Source: Nonomuraea rhodomycinica
GTDB lineage: Bacteria; Actinomycetota; Actinomycetes; Streptosporangiales; Streptosporangiaceae
Assembly (NCBI RefSeq): GCF_013363995.1
Contig: NZ_JABWGO010000001.1
Location: forward strand, 1,373,222 to 1,437,221
Direction of reading: 5' to 3'
DNA: 64,000 nucleotides
Position numbers and translations under genes: made by a program. Below, piece by piece: positions 37,229 to 47,222 of the stretch (the stretch's first letter is position 1; each line of letters begins with the position of its first letter). Under the pieces are notes generated by a model, which had not been told where the DNA came from, did not search any database, and worked only from the letters and a program-made list of their open reading frames with translations.

Positions 37229-37234
37229 AGGGTA
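37229..37234 (-). promoter_or_regulatory. -10 box TACCCT, leaderless start of lgt
   Basis: Minus-strand TACCCT, 7 nt, then ATG 37221. This implies lgt has its own promoter between the DsbA-like gene and itself. Confidence 0.5.
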
Positions 37235-37246
37235 GCGGACGTCAGG

Positions 37247-38005
37247 CTACTTGGCCGCCTTCGTGACCTGATCGCGTAGCTGCTGAGGCGTGAAGGCGAC
37301 ATTGCCCTCCAGGGCCACGCCGTTCAGCTTCACGGTGGGCGTGCCCTCGATCTTCTGCTCCTTGATGACCTTGTCGGCGTAGGAGAGCTGCGCCTGGGCG
37401 TGCTTCTGCGAGGTGACGCACTGCTCGAAGTCGGGCGAGGTCACGCCGGCCTCCTTGCCCCAGGTGACCAGGTCGTTGGTCTTGAAGCCCTCGACGGTCT
37501 CGGACGGCTGGTTCTTGTAGAGGATGTCGTGGAAGGCCAGCCACTGCCGGCCGTCGGCGACGCAGCGGGCGGCGGCGCCGGCCCGCAGGGAGTTGCCACG
37601 GGTGGGCTCCCGCTGGAAGATCGAGATCGGGTGGTAGACGACCTTGGCCTTGCCCTCGGCGGCGAGGTTCTTGAACGTCTGCCCGCTGACGGTCTCGAGC
37701 TGCTTGCAGGCGGGGCACTGGAAGTCCTCGTAGACGTCGAGGACGGGCTTCTCGACGCCGCTCCTCGCCATCACCACCGAGCCGTCGGACTGCACGGTGA
37801 CCGGCGCCTGGTCGCCGCCGGCCGCCTCCTCCGACTGCGACCTGCTGGCCGCGTACAGCCAGCCGCCCCCGATCGCGGCCAGCGCGACGACGCCCACCGC
37901 CGCGTAGGTCACCACGCGCCGGCGCTTCTCGCGCTGACGCTGGGCGGCCTGCTGCTGCTTGATCTTCTCACGTGCGGTCGTCTTCATCCGTTCCCCCTTG
38001 CTCAT
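37247..38005 (-). CDS. DsbA-family membrane-anchored thiol oxidoreductase
   Basis: 252 aa. Basic start, one membrane segment (VVTYAAVGVVALAAIGGGWLYA, about residues 31-52), then a thioredoxin-fold domain outside the membrane with the active site CPAC near residue 97 (DVYEDFQCPACK) and a cis-Pro region IEGTPTVKLNG. It would form or isomerise disulfides in exported proteins. Its ATG overlaps the MauE/DoxX stop (ATGA), which supports a redox pair. It lies 25 nt before lgt. Confidence 0.88.
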   Translation of the reverse strand: MSKGERMKTTAREKIKQQQAAQRQREKRRRVVTYAAVGVVALAAIGGGWLYAASRSQSEEAAGGDQAPVTVQSDGSVVMARSGVEKPVLDVYEDFQCPACKQLETVSGQTFKNLAAEGKAKVVYHPISIFQREPTRGNSLRAGAAARCVADGRQWLAFHDILYKNQPSETVEGFKTNDLVTWGKEAGVTSPDFEQCVTSQKHAQAQLSYADKVIKEQKIEGTPTVKLNGVALEGNVAFTPQQLRDQVTKAAK

Positions 38006-38568
38006 GCCCGTGTCCCCTTGTCCTGATCGTCCTCGCCGTGGTCGTCATCGTCGGCCGGGCCGTCGCCGCCCGTGTCGCCCGCCAGGCCGAGCGTCGAGTC
38101 GAGCGCGAAGGCGCCGGGCGCGAAGCGGACGGTCCAGACGCCGAGCAGCACGAGGCCGAAGTCGCGCAGGATGTCGAGCAGGTAGGACGGCTCCTGCCCG
38201 ACGCCCAGTTCGCCGCCGCCCCCGAAACAGCCGCAGTCGATGCGCAGGCCGTGGGCCCACGCCCAGCCGATGCCGAACACGAAGGCCAGCATCAGCAGCG
38301 CCGCGATCACCCCGGCGACCTTCGTCATCAGGCCGACCACCAGCAGCACGCCGACCACGATCTCGATGATCGGCAGGCCGTAGCCCACGGTCGTGGCGAC
38401 CGAGTCGGGCAGCAGTTGGTACGCCTTGACCGCCACGACGCTGTCGGACGGATTGCCGATCTTGAGCCAGCCTGCCGCGATCAGCACCCCGCCCAGCACG
38501 AGCCGGGCGACGGTCGTCACCAAGGGTATCGCTGATCTCGCGGGCAGTGACGCAGACGACGCGATCAC
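38002..38568 (-). CDS. MauE/DoxX-family redox-associated membrane protein
   Basis: 188 aa, four membrane segments (LVTTVARLVLGGVLIAAGWLK, VGYGLPIIEIVVGVLLVVGL, VAGVIAALLMLAFVFGIGWAW and a fourth near LVLLGVWTVRFAP). A Cys pair lies in IDCGCFGG between segments 3 and 4, as in MauE-like partners of thioredoxin-fold proteins. The tail is acidic. GTG 38568 has AGGAG 7 nt upstream, which decides the start. It probably reoxidises or reduces the coupled DsbA-like protein. Confidence 0.85.
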   Translation of the reverse strand: MIASSASLPARSAIPLVTTVARLVLGGVLIAAGWLKIGNPSDSVVAVKAYQLLPDSVATTVGYGLPIIEIVVGVLLVVGLMTKVAGVIAALLMLAFVFGIGWAWAHGLRIDCGCFGGGGELGVGQEPSYLLDILRDFGLVLLGVWTVRFAPGAFALDSTLGLAGDTGGDGPADDDDHGEDDQDKGTRA

Positions 38569-38649
38569 GGGCCTTCTCCTTGTCTCCGCGCTGGGATGCG
38601 CACAGTTACCCGGAGACCATCCGATCACGGAGCCGATAAGCGTCGGTTA

Positions 38650-38671
38650 AGGCGGGAAAGGCGCCCCGCCT
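38650..38671 (-). terminator. Hairpin terminator after the GH101 gene
   Basis: AGGCGGG/CCCGCCT stem with an 8-nt loop, 33 nt beyond the GH101 stop on the minus strand. It separates that gene from MauE/DoxX. Confidence 0.55.
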
Positions 38672-38703
38672 GGCGTTTCGCGTCCTCCCGGGCGAGATCC
38701 AGG

Positions 38704-41700
38704 CTAGCAGCGGAAACGGGCGCCTCCCCAGTCGGCGTGGTCGTTTCCCACGCCGTCTCCGCCGTCGTCCACGACAAGTTCGGCATATCGGGCACCACTG
38801 ACGTCCGCCGCCAGCGCGTACGGCGCGTCGGCCGCCCGCAGCACCCCGCTGGCCGCCTTCACCACCCCGTCGGCCAGCACCGTGAACCGGACCGAGCCCC
38901 GGGCGCCCTGCGAGTCGTCCACGCCCACGGAGGCCGTGAACGCCGTGCAGGAGCCGCCGAGGAAGTAGCGGAGGCGGGCGGGCGCGTGCGTGCCGAGGCC
39001 CTTGGCGAACACCTGGCCGCCGATCGTCAGCGGCGGGCCGTCGCCGGGCGCCGAGTCGCCGTTGGAGCGGTCGCGCTCGGCCGGTCCCCAGCCGTTGTCG
39101 GCGCCGACCCAGTCGAGGTCGCTCGCCCAGGCGTCGCCGGAGGGCGGCGGCGGGAGGGTCCGCACGGAGGCCGCCGCCGCGACGGTCCTCGGGCTCCCGG
39201 CGGCGGTGTAGGAGGCGGTCGCCCCGATCTCGTAGCTCCCGTACGGCGCGCCGGCCGGCGGCGTCACCTTCCACGAGGTCCTCAGCGTGCCGCCCGGCTC
39301 CACCGTGGCCGGTCCGTCGCCTCCCGCGACGGTCCACCCGTCCGGTACGGCGGGCGTCACGCGGACGTCCACGGCCGGCACGTCCTCGCGGTTGACGAAG
39401 CTCACGTCCACGTCGCCCGCCACCCCCTGCTCGAACACCGGCGACGCGGGCGTGACGGTCAGCGACGCGCACGCCCGGGCCTCGGCCGGCTCCCCCAGGT
39501 CCCGCACGGCGAAGTCGTCGAGGACCAGGTCGGCCCCCTCCTGCTCGGCCTGGAGGGAGCGCAGCCCCACCCACACGTCGCCGCAGCCGGCGTCCACCCG
39601 CTCGGCGAACCGGGTGGTCGCGCGCCGCTCCGGCAGCGGCGTGGCGCGGGTCTCGACGCTGTCGCCGCCCTTGTCGTAACCGGTCACCCAGGCGTACGCC
39701 CCGGCCAGGCTGCTCTGGTAGCGGAACGACACCTCGTAGGCGTGGCCCGGCTCGAACCGCGCCGTCCACGGGAGCGTGCGGTAGACCAGGCCGCGCCGCT
39801 CCTCGTGCGACTTGAGCGAGAACCGCCCGCCGATGACGTCGTCGACGGCCTTGCCGTTCCAGCCCGCCTGCGTGTACGGCTCGTGCCGCTCGGCCAGGTG
39901 GGTGCGCGCGTCGAAGGCTCCCCCGGCGTCGCCCTTGACGAAGGGTCCCCAGCCGGGCTCCGGCGACTCGAAGGCTCCCACGGTCTCCGGCGCGGCGGTC
40001 GGCATGAGCCGCACGTCGTCCACGCGCACCCGCCCGGTCCCGCCCGCGGCGGTGATCCGGAACGTCACCGTGGAGCCCCGTGGCGTGAACCGCACGGGAA
40101 CGCGCTGGAAGAACGTGTCGTGCTTCTCGTCGGAGGCGATGTAGTTCCTGGCCGTGGAGCGGCTGAGGGTCACGCTCTCGCGCAGGCCGGGCGCGCTCAC
40201 CTCCAGCGTGGTCGCGCGGGAGCGGCCGGGCTCGACCTCGACGGCGGCCGACACGGTGTACGGCCGGCCGGGCCGCAGCCCCGTCAACCGCTGTTCCAGG
40301 CCGGCCGGGGCGCCGTCGCCGAGCAGGGCGACGCGGCGGCCGAGCGCGTCGGTCTCGACGCTCACGGAGCCGGCGGTCGTCCAGCCGCGCAGCCGGTCGT
40401 CGCCGAAGCCGGGGTCGCGCACGCCGCTGCCCTCGCCCCATCGCGGGTCGCGCGGGGCGGGCGCGGCGCCGGGGTGGAGGACGTAGGCCACGCCGGCCTC
40501 GGCGCGCAGCGTGATCCGGCCGCCGACGGGGGTGACGACGCCGGTCCGCACCCGTCCCTGGTCGGTGAGCCGGTAGACGGTCAGCGGCCGGTCGGCGTCC
40601 CAGGTGGTCTCGCCTCCGGCGGCGTTGTAGTGGTAGAGGCGGCCGTCCCACGGCAGCAGGTACGCGCCCCCGTCGAGGACCTTGTGGCCGCCCGCGTAGA
40701 GCCGCCGCGTGCCGCCGGAGGAGGTGCCGCGCACCCCGCCGGAGAAGACGATCTCGTCGGCGTTCCAGTCGAGGATGCGGTGGCGCTGCAGGAACTTGGC
40801 GGGCAGGTTGTGCTGCCAGATGTTGCGGAGGAAGGCGGTGTAGTCGTTCTCCGCGGTCCAGCCCTCGAACTCGACGATCCGGGCGTTGCCCAGGATGGGG
40901 TGGGCGTTCCAGACGTCCTTCTCACCGTTGCGGATGAAGCGGATGATCTGCGAGTTGAGTCCCTTGTTGGTGGCGCCGCCGTAGTTGAGGTCGTTCGCCC
41001 AGTGCGCCCACAGGGAGGTGCGTTCGAGCTTGTCGGACCACTCGGTGGCGACCTGGAAGCCCTGCGCGGCCAGCTCGCGGCCGGTGCGGTCGGCGACCCA
41101 GCCGAACGGCCGGAACACGTCCACGTACAGCAGCGCGAGGTTGGGGTCGGTCTCCTCGCGCAGCCGCCTGAGCCGCGCGGCGAGCGTGCCCCGGGTGAGG
41201 TCGCCGCGCTGGTCGATGAGGTACGCCTGGTCGAGCCAGTCCCAGCCCTTGGCCTTGGGGTCGGCGAGCTGCTCGCTGAAGGCGTGCGCCTCGGGGTAGG
41301 CCTCGGTGGCGTTGACGTGGGCGCCGAACGTGGCGTTCCACCGCCGGCCCTCCCTCAGCAGGGTGTTGAGGTCGGCCAGGCCGCCGGCGCGTTCGTTGTG
41401 GTGGCCGCCGTAGTCGGGGTGCGCCGAGTCGTGGCCCTCCGACTGGTAGCCCTTGAGGATGGCGAGCTGGCCGAGGCCGTCGGTGGCCAGCGAGACCCGC
41501 TTGACGTCGTCCAGGGTGCGCAGGAACGGGTGGGTGGCCTGGCTGGAGAAGTTGAACGGGATGTGGGTGACGACGCGGTCCTTGGTGGCGTCCGCGCCGG
41601 GCGCCTTGACGCCGATCTCGTGGAAGGCGAGCGCGCCGTCCTGCCAGTCGAGGGTGCCGTCGCCGTTGGCGTCGGGGGTGACGACGACCTTGGCCCAGGG

Positions 41701-42684
41701 GCGTTCCTCGGTGAACGGGGAGCCGGTGGCCCGGTGGGTCCACTGGCCGCTCCACACGCCCACCCTGACCGTGCCGCCGGGCTCCTTCGTGGCCTGGTGC
41801 CAGAAGCGGGCGGCGTCCTTGTCGGTGGGGCCGGCCGGGCGGTCGTAGGTGGAGTTCGACTCGACGGCGGCGGCCAGCCGGGCGGTGTTCACGATCGCGT
41901 ACGTGGCCCCGACCGGCGCGGCGTCGGGCGCGGTCCGCGGCGTGACGGCGGCGAACACGTCGGCGGTGCGCGTGGAGTTGGGGTCGAGCCGGGTGAACGC
42001 GGTGGCCGCGCCGGGCTCGTCGCTCGCCACGGAGACGAGGCCGTGGCCGGGCAGGTCGATCGTGGTGACGCGGAAGGCGGCGGTGTCGGCCACCTCGTCC
42101 ACGGCGAACGTCGTCACCCGGCCCCGCACGCGGACGCTCGCCTCCAGGCTCACGCCGGGCAGGGCGGGGAAGGCGAGGCGGTAGCGGGCGCTCGCGGCGT
42201 CGCGGCCGGCCGGCCGGACGGTCACCTCGTACGGCCGGTCGTTGAGGACGACGGCGGGCACGCCGGTGCTGCCGCCGAGCGTGGCTCCGGTGCCGCGGTC
42301 GGTGTAGCGCAGGATCCGGGGGAAGGCGGGGTCGAGATCGACCGTGAGCCGGTCGGAGGAGATCGTGAGGGGCTCGGCCACGGTGGCGGGCTCGGGGGCG
42401 ATGGCCTGCGCGGTGGGCGTGGGAGCGGGGGCGCCGGTGGGCCGCGGGTCCGGCGAGGCCAGGTCGTACGAGGGTGGCGCCGGAGTGGGGTCGGGCCGGG
42501 GCGCCGGGGTGGGGTCGGGCCGGGGTGCCGTCGTGGGCGGCGGCGTGGTCGCCTGCGCGGCCGTGGCGGGCGGCACGAGGGCGGGTGGCACAAGGGCGGG
42601 CGGCACGAGGGCGGAGGGCGCGGGGGCGAACGGGGTCAGCAGGGATAACGCGAGGGAGGCTGCGAGCGCGGCGGGAAGGCGCAT
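38704..42684 (-). CDS. Secreted GH101 endo-alpha-N-acetylgalactosaminidase
   Basis: 1326 aa. A signal peptide and a Pro-rich linker with small repeats (ALVPP x3, RPDPTPAP x2) lead into the GH101 catalytic region (about 110-720). Candidate catalytic residues are Asp near 520 in LLYVDVF and Glu near 547 in VATEWSD, followed by AHWANDLNYGG. Beta-sandwich regions, an NPCBM-associated NEW3 segment (about 1080-1160) and a C-terminal NPCBM domain (GLGTHAPARLRYFLGG) follow. GH101 enzymes release core-1 Gal-GalNAc disaccharide from O-glycoproteins. AAGGA lies 5 nt before ATG 42684. It sits inside the trpA-lgt block, an unusual place. Confidence 0.88.
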   Translation of the reverse strand: MRLPAALAASLALSLLTPFAPAPSALVPPALVPPALVPPATAAQATTPPPTTAPRPDPTPAPRPDPTPAPPSYDLASPDPRPTGAPAPTPTAQAIAPEPATVAEPLTISSDRLTVDLDPAFPRILRYTDRGTGATLGGSTGVPAVVLNDRPYEVTVRPAGRDAASARYRLAFPALPGVSLEASVRVRGRVTTFAVDEVADTAAFRVTTIDLPGHGLVSVASDEPGAATAFTRLDPNSTRTADVFAAVTPRTAPDAAPVGATYAIVNTARLAAAVESNSTYDRPAGPTDKDAARFWHQATKEPGGTVRVGVWSGQWTHRATGSPFTEERPWAKVVVTPDANGDGTLDWQDGALAFHEIGVKAPGADATKDRVVTHIPFNFSSQATHPFLRTLDDVKRVSLATDGLGQLAILKGYQSEGHDSAHPDYGGHHNERAGGLADLNTLLREGRRWNATFGAHVNATEAYPEAHAFSEQLADPKAKGWDWLDQAYLIDQRGDLTRGTLAARLRRLREETDPNLALLYVDVFRPFGWVADRTGRELAAQGFQVATEWSDKLERTSLWAHWANDLNYGGATNKGLNSQIIRFIRNGEKDVWNAHPILGNARIVEFEGWTAENDYTAFLRNIWQHNLPAKFLQRHRILDWNADEIVFSGGVRGTSSGGTRRLYAGGHKVLDGGAYLLPWDGRLYHYNAAGGETTWDADRPLTVYRLTDQGRVRTGVVTPVGGRITLRAEAGVAYVLHPGAAPAPRDPRWGEGSGVRDPGFGDDRLRGWTTAGSVSVETDALGRRVALLGDGAPAGLEQRLTGLRPGRPYTVSAAVEVEPGRSRATTLEVSAPGLRESVTLSRSTARNYIASDEKHDTFFQRVPVRFTPRGSTVTFRITAAGGTGRVRVDDVRLMPTAAPETVGAFESPEPGWGPFVKGDAGGAFDARTHLAERHEPYTQAGWNGKAVDDVIGGRFSLKSHEERRGLVYRTLPWTARFEPGHAYEVSFRYQSSLAGAYAWVTGYDKGGDSVETRATPLPERRATTRFAERVDAGCGDVWVGLRSLQAEQEGADLVLDDFAVRDLGEPAEARACASLTVTPASPVFEQGVAGDVDVSFVNREDVPAVDVRVTPAVPDGWTVAGGDGPATVEPGGTLRTSWKVTPPAGAPYGSYEIGATASYTAAGSPRTVAAAASVRTLPPPPSGDAWASDLDWVGADNGWGPAERDRSNGDSAPGDGPPLTIGGQVFAKGLGTHAPARLRYFLGGSCTAFTASVGVDDSQGARGSVRFTVLADGVVKAASGVLRAADAPYALAADVSGARYAELVVDDGGDGVGNDHADWGGARFRC

Positions 42685-42742
42685 ACGTGTCCTTCGTCGG
42701 GAACTCCGACTCTCTCCGCGATACTGACATCTCGCAACACCT

Positions 42743-42758
42743 ATGCGTCAATACGCAT
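42743..42758. promoter_or_regulatory. Palindrome upstream of the GH101 gene
   Basis: ATGCGT-CAAT-ACGCAT, a perfect 6-bp inverted repeat 58 nt upstream of the GH101 start. On the minus strand it overlaps a TTGACG -35-like element, so a repressor there would block transcription. Confidence 0.5.
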
Positions 42759-42782
42759 CGCCGCCGGCATGAGAACGACACA

Positions 42783-42811
42783 CGCCCGGGCCCCGCGAGG
42801 GAGCCCGGGCG
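42783..42811 (-). terminator. Terminator of the trp operon after trpA
   Basis: CGCCCGGGC (42783-42791) pairs with GCCCGGGCG (42803-42811) over an 11-nt loop, 20 nt past the trpA stop. It isolates trpA from the GH101 gene. Confidence 0.7.
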
Positions 42812-42831
42812 CGCCGGTCCTGAGAGGGACG

Positions 42832-43632
42832 TCAGCCGCGGGAGCGGACGCCCTGCGCCATCTCGCGGGCCAGCTCGGCGATCGAGGCGCGGCCCGCGGC
42901 CTCGTCCGGCGCGTCGAGCATGCGGCGGATGAACGCCGACCCCACGATGACGCCGTCGGCGTAGCCGGCCACCTCGGCGGCCTGGGCGCCGGTGCCGACG
43001 CCGAGCCCCACGCACACCGGCAGGTCGGTGTGCGCGCGCGTGCGCTTGACCAGTCCCTCGGCGGCGACGTTGACCGACTCCCTGGCGCCCGTGACGCCCA
43101 TGAGGGAGGCGGCGTACACGAACCCGGTGCAGCAGTCGGCGACCGCCTGGATGCGCTCCTCGGTGGAGCTGGGCGCCACGAGGAACACCGTGTCGATGCC
43201 CGCCGCGGCCGACGCCTCGCGCCACGGGCCCGACTCCTCGGGCGTCAGGTCGGGCGTGATGGTGCCGACGCCGCCCGCGTTGGCCAGGTCGCGGGCGAAC
43301 CGCTCGGCGCCGTAGCGGTCGATCGGGTTCCAGTACGTCATGACGAGCGTCGCCGCGCCGGTGGCGGCCACGCCCTCGACGGTGCGCATGACGTCGGCGA
43401 TGCGGGTGCCGTTGGTCAGCGACCGGTGGACGGCGTCCTGGATGGTCGGGCCGTCCATGAGCGGGTCGGAGTAGGGCAGGCCGATCTCGATGACGTCGCA
43501 GCCGGCCTCGACGAGGGCGGCCGCGGCGGCGATGGCGCCGTCCTTGGACGGGAAGCCCGCGGGAAGGTAGCCGACCAGCGCGGCCCGGTTGTCCGCCTTC
43601 GCCTTGGCGAACACCGTCTGAAGAGTAGTCAT
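42832..43632 (-). CDS. trpA: Tryptophan synthase alpha subunit
   Basis: 266 aa. It cleaves indole-3-glycerol phosphate to indole and glyceraldehyde-3-phosphate and passes indole to TrpB. The catalytic Glu is in DVIEIGLPYSDPLMDGPTIQ (about residue 48) with the second catalytic Asp in DPLMDG. Phosphate-binding ASLMGVTG and GVGTGAQA are present. It is separated from trpB by 227 nt rather than overlapping, with hairpins in between. Confidence 0.96.
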   Translation of the reverse strand: MTTLQTVFAKAKADNRAALVGYLPAGFPSKDGAIAAAAALVEAGCDVIEIGLPYSDPLMDGPTIQDAVHRSLTNGTRIADVMRTVEGVAATGAATLVMTYWNPIDRYGAERFARDLANAGGVGTITPDLTPEESGPWREASAAAGIDTVFLVAPSSTEERIQAVADCCTGFVYAASLMGVTGARESVNVAAEGLVKRTRAHTDLPVCVGLGVGTGAQAAEVAGYADGVIVGSAFIRRMLDAPDEAAGRASIAELAREMAQGVRSRG

Positions 43633-43754
43633 GATCGTCCGTTCTCGGTGGTCGGTGGCCTCTTCGCCGCCGCCCTTCCCATCATGCCGTCATCGACCCG
43701 TCGTGCCGTCATCGAGCCGCCGCCGACGCGTGCGCCCGGGCCTGGGCCGTTCCG

Positions 43755-43786
43755 CTCGCCGGGGCCGTCACGCGGTCCCCGGCGAG
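43755..43786 (-). promoter_or_regulatory. Strong hairpin in the 227-nt trpB-trpA gap
   Basis: CTCGCCGGGG and CCCCGGCGAG form a perfect 10-bp stem over 12 nt. Nearby GTGCCGGAGGGCCC occurs twice (about 43796 and 43829). The gap 43633-43859 shows no gene. The hairpin may terminate some trpB transcripts, or act as an RNA-stability element or attenuator for trpA. Confidence 0.5.
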
Positions 43787-43859
43787 GGGCCCGCCGTGCC
43801 GGAGGGCCCCGATGGACGGGCCCCGGTGCCGGAGGGCCCGTCGTCGAAGGGCCTCGGTG

Positions 43860-45097
<1,238 letters not shown>

Positions 45098-45101
<4 letters not shown>

Positions 45102-45943
45102 TGCTGTCCCTCTGCTCCGTGGTCGGGGCGCGTGGCCGGGTGGGCGCCGGCGGTCACCAGCGCCTCGACCGCCCTGCGCGGGTCCTTGCCGGTGACCAGG
45201 CTCTCGCCGACCAGCACCGCGTCGGCCCCGGCGCGGGCGTAGGCGAGCAGGTCGTGCGGCCCTCGCACCCCCGACTCCGCGATCTTGATGACATTATCGG
45301 GGATCTTCGGCGCGATCTTGGCGAAGACATCCCGGTCGACCTCGAGTGTCTTGAGGTTGCGCGCGTTGACCCCGATGACGCGGGCGCCCGCCGCCAGGGC
45401 GCGGTCGAGCTCCTCCTCGGTGTGGACCTCGACCAGCGGGGTGAGCCCGATGGAGGTGGCCCGCTCGATCAGCGAGACCAGCGCCTCCTGCTCCAGGCAG
45501 ACGACCATGAGCAGCGCCAGGTCGGCGCCGTGGGCGCGGGCCTCCCACAGCTGGTAGGAGGTGAGGACGAAGTCCTTGCGCAGGATCGGGATGTCGACCC
45601 GGGCGCGGACGGAGGCGAGGTCGTCGAGGCTGCCGCCGAACTTGCGGCGCTCGGTGAGCACGCTGATGACGTGCGCGCCGCCCTCCTCGTAGTCGGCGGC
45701 CAGCGCCGCGGGGTCGGCGATCGCGGCGAGCGCGCCCTTGGAGGGGCTGGAGCGCTTGACCTCGGCGATCACCGAGACCCGGTCGCCGCCCAGCGCCGCG
45801 AGCGCGTCGCGGGGGGCGGGAGCCCGCTCGGCCCGCCGCTTGAGGTCGTCGAGCGACACGTCCTGCTGGCGTGCGGCGAGGTCGGCACGCACCCCGTCGA
45901 GGATGTCGTCGAGGACGCTCGGTCCTTCCGTCCGCTCACTCAC
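45098..45943 (-). CDS. trpC: Indole-3-glycerol phosphate synthase
   Basis: 281 aa. It closes the indole ring from CdRP. The motifs are clear: [13 protein letters not shown] (catalytic Lys and Glu), [37 protein letters not shown] strand and IAESGVRG. The GTG at 45943 is chosen since the much longer open frame (to 46354) reads non-homologous sequence over the neighbouring gene; GGAGG lies 12 nt upstream. The stop overlaps trpB. The 119 nt before it may hold its own promoter. Confidence 0.95.
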
Positions 45944-46062
45944 GCGCTTGGGATCCCTCCGGTCGGCAGTAGGGGATGGCAGGAAGTTCGCGTCGCGTCC
46001 GCTCCCGGCCTGTCCCTGCGATGGTATCGGCCCCGGCGGCATCGCTCCGCCACCGACCCCGG

Positions 46063-46494
46063 CTAGGGCGCGAGGAACGCCCCGAAGGGCAGGTTGCGGA
46101 CGACCCAGTACACGAGGACGAGCACGAGGAACGCCCACAGCCACGCCGGGTGGGCCAGGCTCGTGCGGCGCGGGCGGCCCTGCAGGGCGCGCACCAGCCA
46201 GCGTCCCCACCAGAACACCAGGAACGGGATCATCGCCATGGCGAGCGGGTTGAGGCCCAGCGCGGCGACCGGGTCGAGGTGGGCCAGCGCGTGGATGGTG
46301 CGCAGCGTGCCGCAGCCCGGGCAGTACAGGCCGGTGGCCCACAGGAACGGGCACGTCGGATAGTGCCCCGGCTCGTTGGGGTCGATCGTGCCCACCACGG
46401 CGAAGACCACGCCCGCGGCGGCGGCGACGCCGAGCGGCGCGAGCACCGACCGCAGCCGGTCGGAGCCGCGCCGCTCGATGTTCGCCATACCCAT
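46063..46494 (-). CDS. DUF2752 membrane protein
   Basis: 143 aa, three hydrophobic segments. The family hallmark [23 protein letters not shown] is at about residues 48-70 (CPGCG with an upstream Cys). The function is unknown; related proteins sit near CD225 or trp genes in actinobacteria. Its ATG shares the A of the preceding CD225 stop (TGATG), so translation is coupled. Confidence 0.82.
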   Translation of the reverse strand: MGMANIERRGSDRLRSVLAPLGVAAAAGVVFAVVGTIDPNEPGHYPTCPFLWATGLYCPGCGTLRTIHALAHLDPVAALGLNPLAMAMIPFLVFWWGRWLVRALQGRPRRTSLAHPAWLWAFLVLVLVYWVVRNLPFGAFLAP

Positions 46495-47042
46495 CAGTAC
46501 GTCGAGCTCGGGACCTGGGACGCCACGACCACGAACAGCACCACGTATCCGATGATCACGAGGACCCACCAGATGATGCCGGCGATCAGCGCGCGCTTCC
46601 ACCAGGTCTTGGCCTCCTCGGACGCCTGCGCCGCGCCCTGGTAGTCGCCGACCTGCCACTTGGAGTTGACCTGCGTCGACTTCACGATCGAGACGATGCC
46701 CAGGGGGAGGCAGCAGAAGAGCGTCGTCAGGATGGCGGCCACCAGGTGGTTGTCCGGCGGGGTCTGCGGGGCGCCGTAACCGCCGGGCTGGCCGTAACCC
46801 CCGCCGGGGGGCTGCTGGCCGTAACCACCGCCATAGCCGCCGCCGCTCGGCGGCTGCTGGCCGTAACCACCGCCGCTCGGCGGCTGCTGGCCATAACCGC
46901 CGCCACTCGGGGGCTGCTGGCCATAACCGCCACCGCTCGGCGGCTGCTGGCCGTAACCACCGCCGCTGGGCGGCTGCTGGCCATAACCGCCGCCGGGGGG
47001 CTGGGCGCCGTACCCGCCGTCGCCCTGGTTCCCGTAGCTCAT
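46494..47042 (-). CDS. CD225/dispanin-like membrane protein with Gly-Tyr-Gln-Pro repeats
   Basis: 182 aa. The first 95 residues are a low-complexity region of near-identical decapeptides ([10 protein letters not shown]), and then a CD225-type domain follows: [26 protein letters not shown] with the conserved CC in the first hydrophobic segment, a loop with [15 protein letters not shown], and a second membrane segment. ATG 47042 has GAGGAG 8 nt upstream, which decides the start. The role is unknown; it may scaffold membranes. Confidence 0.8.
   Translation of the reverse strand: MSYGNQGDGGYGAQPPGGGYGQQPPSGGGYGQQPPSGGGYGQQPPSGGGYGQQPPSGGGYGQQPPSGGGYGGGYGQQPPGGGYGQPGGYGAPQTPPDNHLVAAILTTLFCCLPLGIVSIVKSTQVNSKWQVGDYQGAAQASEEAKTWWKRALIAGIIWWVLVIIGYVVLFVVVASQVPSSTY
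46843..46992. repeat. 30-bp in-frame tandem repeat in the CD225 gene
   Basis: The block GGCGGCTGCTGG recurs every 30 bp (46849, 46879, 46909, 46939, 46969) with small synonymous changes, coding the decapeptide repeat. The copies could expand or contract by slippage. Confidence 0.85.
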
Positions 47043-47222
47043 GCTGTGACTCCTCATGTGTCCATCTCTGGCGAGTTGCGCGCGGCAGCCTAGCGAGAAA
47101 CCACCCGGGACGTGGAAATACATCCACTTTGCGGACAATTTGTGATCAGACCGGAAGTCTCCGTGACCAACCGGCGGACTTCACTCAACGGCGCCGAACG
47201 GGTCAGGAAACCCTTCGGGGCG

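Noticed and set aside
34019..38568. lgt-VIT-DsbA region as a mobile or defence island
   Set aside because: Composition matches the chromosome, genes overlap as a stable operon, and no integrase, repeats or toxin-antitoxin genes are seen.
38596..42648. 1350-codon open frame antisense to the GH101 gene
   Set aside because: Low-complexity composition and no motifs; the minus-strand frame has signal peptide, catalytic and NPCBM features.
46843..46992. Regular 30-bp repeats resembling a CRISPR array
   Set aside because: There are no unique spacers; the repeats are contiguous, in frame and code a decapeptide. No cas genes nearby.
47120..47222. Small UUCG hairpin (CCC-TTCG-GGG) as terminator of the DUF4190 gene
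   Set aside because: Only a 3-4 bp stem; too weak to list as a feature.
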